A stretch of 28,498 bases of DNA. It comes from JADHUC01 sp964617665. Its GTDB lineage: Bacteria; Planctomycetota; Planctomycetia; Pirellulales; Pirellulaceae. Shown piece by piece: positions 22,390 through 28,498 of this stretch. The translations under genes were made by a program, and so were the position numbers. Position 1 is the first letter of the stretch; each line of letters starts with the position of its first letter. The DNA lies in NCBI GenBank assembly GCA_964617665.1, contig CAZUAH010000137.1, positions 1 through 28,498 of the forward strand. The letters run 5' to 3'. The notes below the pieces were generated by a model. It was not told the DNA's origin, ran no database searches, and worked only from the letters and a program-made list of their open reading frames with translations.

Positions 22390-25260
22390 ATGTCGAGGAA
22401 TCCTTCGTCCAGCGGAAACGGTGACGGGGCCGTTCGGGACGATACGGCGACCGCCGAGAGAATCTCCGTCCGAGGTGCGCGCGTTCATAACTTGCAGAAT
22501 GTGGATGTCGACATTCCACGCAATCAATTGGTCGTGATCACCGGTCCCAGCGGGTCGGGCAAGAGCAGTCTGGCATTCGATACGTTATACGCCGAAGGAC
22601 AGCGTCAATACATCGAAAGCTTGTCCGTGTACGCCCGCCAGTTCTTGCACCAGATGGAACGGCCGGACGTGGATTTGATAGAAGGTCTGCAGCCCACTAT
22701 CTGCATCGACCAGCGACCAGGAAACGCTAACCCGCGCAGCACCGTTGCGACGGTCACCGAAATCTACGACTATTTGCGACTCTTGATGGCTCGTTTGGGC
22801 GAAGCGTCCTGTTACCAGTGTGGAGAACCGATACGGCAGCAAACGCCCAACGAGATACTGGACGCCCTGCTGGAACTGCCGGAAGGTACGAAGACAATAC
22901 TAATGGCGCCGATGGTTCGGGGGCGTCGCGGCAAGCATGACGACACACTTGCGAAGGTCCGTAAGGCCGGTTTCGTACGCATTCGATTGGATGGTCAGAT
23001 CTGCGACCTTGACCAGCTTCCGGAAATCAATCCACGGCAGCTACATGATATCGATGCCGTCGTCGACCGCGTGAAGATCCGATCGGACGTGCGATCGCGA
23101 ATCGGCGAATCGCTGCGATTGGCGATCCGTCACGGCGAGGGACGGGTCGTTGCCTGCTACTTGGATACGGACGGTTCGAACGGCGATCGCCCAGACGGGA
23201 GATGGTACGACTGCTTGTTCAGCACGCTGTACGCTTGTCCAGAATGCAACGTCAGCCTGGCGGAACTCGAACCACGCACGTTCAGTTTCAACAGTCCATA
23301 CGGCGCTTGTCCGCAATGCGAGGGTCTGGGACGGTTGGAACAGTTTGATCCCGATTTGGTGCTGCCGAATCGTGAATTGTCTCTGGCCGATGGGGCAATC
23401 GTGCCTTGGAAAAGCCGCCGGCCAGCGGCCAAGAAGAAGCGTCAAGAAGAGCTGTCGGATTTTATGCGCGTCCATGGTTTCGCGTGGGATACACCACTGA
23501 ACACGTTGAAACCAACAGTGCTCGAAAAGCTGCTCCACGGCGACGATGAGACTTTCCTTGGCATCTTCACCATGCTGGAGAAGGAGTTCGCAACGGCGAT
23601 TCGCGAAGACCGTCGCGACGAGTTGGCCGCGTTTCGCGGGCCGACCGCTTGTCCTGCCTGCGACGGATCAAGGCTGCGACCAGAAGCCAATAGCGTGCGC
23701 ATCGGCGGCAAGACAATCCATGAGATATGTCGCCTGCCGGTAGCTGATGCAAGACATTTTTTCACGACGCTGGAGTTTGCGGATTCAGCCAATGCCATCG
23801 CCGAGCCGCTGACGACCGAAATCTGCAAGCGACTGGAGTTTTTGGAGAAGGTCGGCATCGACTACCTGACCCTGGACCGCGCGGCGGATACGCTCAGTGG
23901 CGGTGAACGGCAACGCGTGCGACTGGCCACCAGCATCGGATCTGGGCTGGTGGGTGTCTGCTACGTGCTCGACGAACCGACGATCGGCTTGCATTCACGC
24001 GACAACCAGCGATTGATCGACGCGCTGCGGGACCTTCAACAACAAGGCAACACGGTCCTGGTGGTCGAACACGACGCAGCCATGATGCGCGAAGCGGACC
24101 ACTTGATCGACGTAGGGCCGGGCGCCGGTACCGGTGGCGGCCACATCGTCGCGCAGGGGGCGGTGGAAGAGGTTTCGGACAGCGAAAACTCGATCACCGG
24201 CCGCTACCTTCGCGGCGATCAGAAGATCACCGTTCCAAAGAAGCGTCGCCGAGTGGCCAAGTCGCGGTCCGTGGTCATCGAAGGGGCAGCGACCAACAAC
24301 CTCAAGAAGGTCGATGTGCGTTTTCCGCTGGGCGCCCTGGTATGCGTTACCGGCGTAAGCGGCTCGGGAAAGAGTTCGCTGGTCAACGAGACTTTGGCGC
24401 GGGCAATTGTCCGGCGACTGGGTGGTGTCGCGTCAAAACCCGGGCCGCTCGATCATCTTCGCGGCACCAGTCAGATCGACAAGGTCATTCAAATCGACCA
24501 ATCGCCCATCGGTCGCACACCACGCAGCACACCGGCGACGTATGTAGGCGCGTTTGACGAAATCCGCAAGGTCTTCGTCGCCACACGCGAGGCCAAACAG
24601 CGGGGATTCCGAGTGGGCCGTTTCAGTTTCAACGTGAAAGGCGGCCGTTGCGAGGAATGTCAGGGCCATGGCGTCAAGAAAATAGAAATGAACTTCCTGC
24701 CGGACCTGTACGTGACCTGCAAAGAATGCGGTGGCGCTCGCTTCAATCGCCAGACTCTGGAAGTCCGGTATCGCGACAAGACGATTGCCGACGTGTTGGC
24801 CATGTCCGTCGACGAGGCGGCGCCGTTCTTCGAGAACTTCCCCGCAATTCATCGTTGGCTGCAGGCGTTCCGCGACGTGGGACTTGGGTACCTGTGTCTG
24901 GGACAACCGTCAACGACGCTATCGGGAGGTGAATCGCAGCGTATCAAACTAGCCAGTCGGTTGGCGCGTGCCGAGTCAGGCCGCACGCTGTACTTGCTCG
25001 ACGAACCGACCACGGGACTGCACTTCGACGACATCCGCCGCTTGTTGGATGTGCTGGGCCGGTTGGTCGATCGGGGCAACACCGTGATCGTCATCGAGCA
25101 CAACCTGGAAGTGATCAAGTGTGCGGACTGGATCATCGACCTGGGCCCCGAAGGCGGCGAAGCCGGCGGCCACGTGGTCGCGACTGGTACTCCAGAAACG
25201 ATTGCCGCGACGGAAGACAACCATACCGGACGGTTCTTACGGTCGGTACTGGAAACCTAG
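22390..25260 (+). CDS. uvrA: UvrA, excinuclease ABC subunit A
   Basis: This 956-residue, full-length UvrA is the damage-recognition ATPase of nucleotide excision repair, cytoplasmic and acting with UvrB. Two ABC ATPase modules are complete: Walker A at 52-60 (GPSGSGKSS) and 655-663, and signatures LSGGERQR from 502 and LSGGESQR from 844, each followed by a Walker B (VLDEPTIGLH, LLDEPTTGLH). Zinc modules are CPEC-x20-CPQC (283-310) and CEEC-x19-CKEC (754-780). The start is the ATG of MSRNPSSSG. The upstream in-frame ATG at 22312 adds unrelated residues. An N-terminal extension of about 25 residues precedes ISVRGARVHNLQNV. Small departures from the usual wording are QRPGNANPRSTVATVTE and PRSTPATY, so it might be a second UvrA copy. 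It is not linked to uvrB or to the surrounding catabolic genes. Confidence 0.93.
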   Translation: MSRNPSSSGNGDGAVRDDTATAERISVRGARVHNLQNVDVDIPRNQLVVITGPSGSGKSSLAFDTLYAEGQRQYIESLSVYARQFLHQMERPDVDLIEGLQPTICIDQRPGNANPRSTVATVTEIYDYLRLLMARLGEASCYQCGEPIRQQTPNEILDALLELPEGTKTILMAPMVRGRRGKHDDTLAKVRKAGFVRIRLDGQICDLDQLPEINPRQLHDIDAVVDRVKIRSDVRSRIGESLRLAIRHGEGRVVACYLDTDGSNGDRPDGRWYDCLFSTLYACPECNVSLAELEPRTFSFNSPYGACPQCEGLGRLEQFDPDLVLPNRELSLADGAIVPWKSRRPAAKKKRQEELSDFMRVHGFAWDTPLNTLKPTVLEKLLHGDDETFLGIFTMLEKEFATAIREDRRDELAAFRGPTACPACDGSRLRPEANSVRIGGKTIHEICRLPVADARHFFTTLEFADSANAIAEPLTTEICKRLEFLEKVGIDYLTLDRAADTLSGGERQRVRLATSIGSGLVGVCYVLDEPTIGLHSRDNQRLIDALRDLQQQGNTVLVVEHDAAMMREADHLIDVGPGAGTGGGHIVAQGAVEEVSDSENSITGRYLRGDQKITVPKKRRRVAKSRSVVIEGAATNNLKKVDVRFPLGALVCVTGVSGSGKSSLVNETLARAIVRRLGGVASKPGPLDHLRGTSQIDKVIQIDQSPIGRTPRSTPATYVGAFDEIRKVFVATREAKQRGFRVGRFSFNVKGGRCEECQGHGVKKIEMNFLPDLYVTCKECGGARFNRQTLEVRYRDKTIADVLAMSVDEAAPFFENFPAIHRWLQAFRDVGLGYLCLGQPSTTLSGGESQRIKLASRLARAESGRTLYLLDEPTTGLHFDDIRRLLDVLGRLVDRGNTVIVIEHNLEVIKCADWIIDLGPEGGEAGGHVVATGTPETIAATEDNHTGRFLRSVLET

Positions 25261-25261
25261 C

Positions 25262-25385
25262 GCTCTGTTAATTCTGAGAATTGGGGACGGAGCCGTAGCG
25301 GAAGTCGTCAAGACTTTCGGTGATTCACGGTTCGGCCGAAACTCTTGACCAGTTTCGCTATCCGAGAATTAGGCATTGACAGAGC
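25262..25385. repeat. MITE-like long inverted-repeat element
   Basis: This 124-base element has outer arms GCTCTGT-TAATTCT (25262-25275) and AGAATTA (25365-25371) plus ACAGAGC (25379-25385), with a seven-base bulge. It also has inner arms pairing TAGCG (25296-25300), GTCAAGA (25307-25313) and TTTCGG (25315-25320) with CCGAAA (25336-25341), TCTTGAC (25343-25349) and CGCTA (25356-25360). Mismatches in the inner arms are symmetric. It has no coding capacity. It starts right after the uvrA stop and ends 29 bases before the metalloprotease stop. This suggests a non-autonomous mobile element or repeated intergenic palindrome that may also act as a bidirectional terminator. No target-site duplication is obvious. 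Confidence 0.6.
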
Positions 25386-25414
25386 ACTGGCCTACTTGGT
25401 TGCGCTTGGCCGCG

Positions 25415-28147
25415 TTAGGGCCCCGAGAGGGACAGTTTCGCATCCAGAACCTTCTGAATCCGACTGGACGATTCCTGCAGGTGGGCCCGCGAATAGGTGT
25501 CCAGATTGGCGTTCCTCTTCAGCAGAGCGTCGATCCGCACTTTCAGCGACATCAACTCTGCATAGGCGACTGTCTGGCAATCCTGCGGAGCGCCAGTGCG
25601 ACCCATTGCCAGGTACGAGAGGTCCTTCAAGTAGCTGCGCTGCAGATTACGTCGCAGGCTGGTGATGGCCGGCTTTCGGTTTGTGAAGTTGCCGTCGCCC
25701 TTGATCGCGTCCACCTCGGCAAAGATGGCCTTCGTCAGACGTTCGACGAGTTCCGCCGTTGTGAAGGCATCCTGGTCGGCCGGCACCTTGAGTTCCGAAT
25801 CGTGGATGCGTTCCAGGGTGATAGACGACATCAACTGGGCCAGGATACGTTCCTGCCACATCAGAAGCACGTCGTGTACCGGATAGTCCTTGCGCAACGA
25901 ATCACTGATGCCCCAGTGATTCCAGTTGGTGGCGGCCAACTGATTGTAGAGTTCGGGCGGAAAATGGAACGGTTTGTCGTTGAAGACCTGGCCCTCCAAT
26001 AGCGCCAGCGCGTCGCGTTGCTTTTTCGGATCAACCAATGCGATCGGCGTTTTTCCGTCCTTGTCGCCCTTGTGGCTCCGGCTGGTGTGCAGGCCACCGA
26101 CGTAGCGCGCGGCAAAGAACATCGCCTCGCCATACTGACCCAAGATGACATTGAAAGCCTTGCGGGCTTTGGTGTAGTCGTCACCGTCCTTCACGACACG
26201 GTCCACTAAGCCGGGAATCAACTCCTTCATCAGGGCCGTACGTTGCTTGGCGAACTCCAGAGTGTCGTTGCCCAAGTCGAACCGGTTTGACTCAGGATCT
26301 GGATCCGTACTTCGAGTGTCTTCGTCCGTAGCGTATTTCAACGCCGGCTCGCCGCTGCGGGCGGCAACCTTCTTCAATTCCTCGGATTCACTGCCCGAGA
26401 ACTGCTTGTACCCGTATTCGATAGCCCAGTGGTCGTACGGTCCGACCATCGTGGTGAAGAAGTCGCCCTGCTCTTCACCCTTGGGCACGATGTTTGTCGG
26501 GGCGTAGTCCATCACGGAAGCGACCATTCCGCTCTTGCGAGCCTTGGCGGGATCGTTGATATCCTTCAAGCTCAAATAGGTGCTGGCCTTGAAGTTGTGT
26601 CGCAAGCCAAGCGTGTGCCCCACCTCGTGCATGGTCACTTCCTTGAGGCCCTGCATAATCAGCCGCTCCTGCAATTCGGCGGTTTGCTTCGGGTCAGCAC
26701 GTGCAATGATCGTTGCGGCACCGAATGCCAACTGACGAGCCATGCCGCGGTTCAGCAGGCAAGCCGCGTGCTTTGACGGCATGCCGACAGTGTCACCCAC
26801 CGTTGCATGCCCCACACCCGTTGATGGAACCTCCAAGTCGCCGCCCGTCGTCCGAGCGATGCTCTCGCGCGTCAGCGTTTCAAATTCCTGCTTCCAGTAT
26901 GTCAGGAAATCAGCGTCGAAAATGATGTCCGCATCTAGGATCTGACCTGTGTATGGATTCACGCGCGAAGGCCCCATGGCAAAGCCCGCGTTCGAAGTGA
27001 TCCAGCGAAACGTGTTGTAGTTGATATCTTCTGGATCCCAATCCGCGTCGTCAGGCTGCTGGCGTACTTCGATTGCGTCCACGAAGCCGGCCTTCTCGAA
27101 CGCTTTGTTCCACTCCAACAGGCCTTCGCGAATCGGTTTTCGATACTTGAAAGGAACTGTCTTTTCGATCCAAAAGATGATTGGTTCCTTGGGCGGAGAA
27201 ATGGGAGCCGACGTATCTGCCTTCTCCAACCGCCAGCGATTGATGTAGCGAACGAACTGATCCTCGCTGTTCTTCTTCGAGAAGTCCTTGACCACCGTCA
27301 GGAAGTAGCCAACACGGTCGTCCGCAAGGCGCGGCTTGTAGCCCGTGGTCGGAATCTTACTGACCGAATAGTGAACCGTCAGCGTGACACCTCGCGAGTC
27401 GGGTACGGTGTCGAAGCTGAGGCGGCCACTGGAGGCATAGGTTGCGGCAACTTCCAGCTCGACATTGCCTTCGAATCCTTTGACCGCGCCCCAAGTCGAC
27501 TTGCTGGCAGAAAACGAGAATCCTGGCAACGTGAACGAGATCTGTGGAAGGTCGCTCATGAACACGGGCGACAGATCCACCAAATCGCCGCCCTTCGGGC
27601 CTTTGGTTACGATCGGCAGGCTGAACAGTACGCTGTCCGTGTAGGCGTTGCGTACGGCAGAAGCCTCGGGGGTGTCTTTGTTGGCCTTGAAGCGCACGTT
27701 GCGGCGGATGATGTGAACCTTCTTGCCGACCTTGCGAAACTTCCACACCCAATCGTCGCCAAACCCCCAGGTCATGCCGCCCAGCAGCATGCCTTGTCCT
27801 ATGCCGCGAGCGATCGAGATCAAGACAAGATACTCGCTCGCGTAATGGCTCGAACTGAACTCCGCGTACAGTTTCGTCTCTTTCTGATACAGCGGGATCA
27901 GACCCGCGATTGGCTTCGCGTCCTTCAGCACGACCGTATGGCTTGGCGTGGTCGACTTCGTCGTTGTGGAAGGTGTTTTGACCGTAGTCGTGGTTTTCGA
28001 GGTCGATTCACTAGGCGTTGCCGAGGCTTCGGGTTCCTTGTCCGGCTTGGACACCTCGTCTTTATCCGCCGCCATTGCCGCGGTGGTCAGGAGGGTCGTC
28101 AGTAGTGCCGAGCCAAAGCCTACACGGAATGACGAAATCTTGCTCAT
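25415..28147 (-). CDS. Secreted zinc metalloprotease of the DUF5117/DUF4953 type
   Basis: The 910-residue protein has a Sec signal (residues 1-26). A Ser/Thr/Pro-rich linker (about 41-72, with TTTTVKTPSTTTKSTTPS) follows, then a DUF5117-like region from about 80 and a catalytic domain. The metzincin motif HEVGHTLGLRH is at 507-517, giving zinc ligands His507, His511 and His517 and catalytic Glu508. A Met-turn follows in SVMDYAP. The C-terminal 350 or so residues are helical, as in DUF4953 relatives. The family is common in planctomycetes and Bacteroidota as large secreted or surface peptidases of unknown substrate. A purine-rich GAGAGA lies about ten bases before the ATG. A weak -10-like TATATT on the minus strand is at 28208-28213. 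It converges with uvrA. Confidence 0.9.
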   Translation of the reverse strand: MSKISSFRVGFGSALLTTLLTTAAMAADKDEVSKPDKEPEASATPSESTSKTTTTVKTPSTTTKSTTPSHTVVLKDAKPIAGLIPLYQKETKLYAEFSSSHYASEYLVLISIARGIGQGMLLGGMTWGFGDDWVWKFRKVGKKVHIIRRNVRFKANKDTPEASAVRNAYTDSVLFSLPIVTKGPKGGDLVDLSPVFMSDLPQISFTLPGFSFSASKSTWGAVKGFEGNVELEVAATYASSGRLSFDTVPDSRGVTLTVHYSVSKIPTTGYKPRLADDRVGYFLTVVKDFSKKNSEDQFVRYINRWRLEKADTSAPISPPKEPIIFWIEKTVPFKYRKPIREGLLEWNKAFEKAGFVDAIEVRQQPDDADWDPEDINYNTFRWITSNAGFAMGPSRVNPYTGQILDADIIFDADFLTYWKQEFETLTRESIARTTGGDLEVPSTGVGHATVGDTVGMPSKHAACLLNRGMARQLAFGAATIIARADPKQTAELQERLIMQGLKEVTMHEVGHTLGLRHNFKASTYLSLKDINDPAKARKSGMVASVMDYAPTNIVPKGEEQGDFFTTMVGPYDHWAIEYGYKQFSGSESEELKKVAARSGEPALKYATDEDTRSTDPDPESNRFDLGNDTLEFAKQRTALMKELIPGLVDRVVKDGDDYTKARKAFNVILGQYGEAMFFAARYVGGLHTSRSHKGDKDGKTPIALVDPKKQRDALALLEGQVFNDKPFHFPPELYNQLAATNWNHWGISDSLRKDYPVHDVLLMWQERILAQLMSSITLERIHDSELKVPADQDAFTTAELVERLTKAIFAEVDAIKGDGNFTNRKPAITSLRRNLQRSYLKDLSYLAMGRTGAPQDCQTVAYAELMSLKVRIDALLKRNANLDTYSRAHLQESSSRIQKVLDAKLSLSGP

Positions 28148-28279
28148 GGTCTATGTCTCTCTTCTACTCCAAAGGTAGTGGGCGCATACATTTGCGCAAG
28201 CCGATCAAATATACCCCATGCTGCCTGCGCCGCTGTAACGGCAGAGTATGCCCAGCTTTTTCGCCCGAGATTAGGACGA

Positions 28280-28498
28280 TTAGGCGGATTTTGCCGATGC
28301 GCTCGAGCCTGCGGGGCGGCCCTGCGGTGGCTGCAGGGACGAAGTGGCCTCGTGTTCGTGAATCGCCTCTGCCGAAATGACACGGAGTCCTGCCGCCTGG
28401 TATACCAGATTGAAGTGCTCGATAAAGCAATCGCTGGGACTGGGTAGATCAACGCCACCGACAATGTGGTTACCGCGAATAATCACGCCTCGCAACGG
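28280..28498 (-). CDS. C-terminal part of a gene continuing past the right edge, possibly Sm-like
   Basis: A minus-strand frame is open from the window edge to TAA at 28280-28282 and encodes 72 residues. The start lies outside the window. The segment LRGVIIRGNHIV-x3-DLPSPSD resembles the Sm2 motif of LSm/Sm proteins (I-R-G-x2-I-x4-LP). The rest includes CFIEHFNLVYQ and an Ala/Ser/Gly/Pro-rich tail. Codon choice resembles its neighbours. It is on the same strand as the metalloprotease, 132 bases upstream of it. Without the N-terminal Sm1 motif, the family call is tentative. Confidence 0.5.
   Translation of the reverse strand, partial: PLRGVIIRGNHIVGGVDLPSPSDCFIEHFNLVYQAAGLRVISAEAIHEHEATSSLQPPQGRPAGSSASAKSA

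Noticed and set aside
1..28498. CRISPR arrays, tRNA genes, rRNA or insertion sequences
   Set aside because: No regularly spaced direct repeats, cloverleaf sequences, rRNA-like stretches or transposase frames were seen on either strand.

Overview
The window looks like chromosomal DNA from a planctomycete, probably of the Pirellulales type. This is inferred from the gene set, not from a marker gene. The set includes a secreted sulfatase, two DUF1080 proteins, Tat-exported Gfo/Idh/MocA and amidohydrolase proteins, a DUF6807 (PmoA-like) protein, a RIFT-barrel protein, a DUF5117-type metzincin, and a very large HzsA-like cytochrome fused to a formylglycine-generating-enzyme-like (FGE-like) domain. 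The DNA is moderately GC-rich. No tRNA, rRNA, CRISPR array or transposase gene was seen.

Layout. The extreme left holds the tail of a probable gene and a REP-like double hairpin. A sulfatase gene (207-2165, +) then converges with a minus-strand run (7324 down to 2172): a cellulase-like glycoside hydrolase, a DUF6807 protein, a Tat-exported TIM-barrel sugar isomerase/lyase-like protein, and two tandem related membrane-anchored proteins of unknown function. Divergent from that run is a RIFT-barrel protein (7555-9696, +). Its stop codon overlaps that of a minus-strand membrane protein, which lies downstream of a DUF434 protein. From a probable extended -10 promoter (11224-11232), the 1345-residue HzsA-like/FGE-like fusion and a DUF1080 protein are read rightwards. 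They converge with a minus-strand pair, a Gfo/Idh/MocA oxidoreductase and a DUF362 protein. Further right on the plus strand are an exported SAM methyltransferase, a second DUF1080 protein, a Tat-exported amidohydrolase and a full-length uvrA. UvrA converges, across a 124-base inverted-repeat element, with a large zinc metalloprotease on the minus strand. The right edge holds the C-terminal end of a protein with a possible Sm-like motif.

How the genes may work together. Most products carry a Sec or Tat signal and fit breakdown of complex, partly sulfated polysaccharides outside the cytoplasm. A Gfo/Idh/MocA oxidoreductase, an AP-endonuclease-like TIM-barrel protein and DUF1080 proteins are together the parts list of an oxidation (3-keto), elimination and hydration route for glycosides. 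Here they are all predicted to be exported, but they are split between transcription units, so the joint pathway is an inference.

The most interesting points are the haem/propeller/FGE-like fusion, three REP-like hairpins that each have GTAG at their foot but differ in stem sequence, a MITE-like element between uvrA and the metalloprotease, an exported FAM173-like methyltransferase, and a possible Sm-like protein at the window edge.
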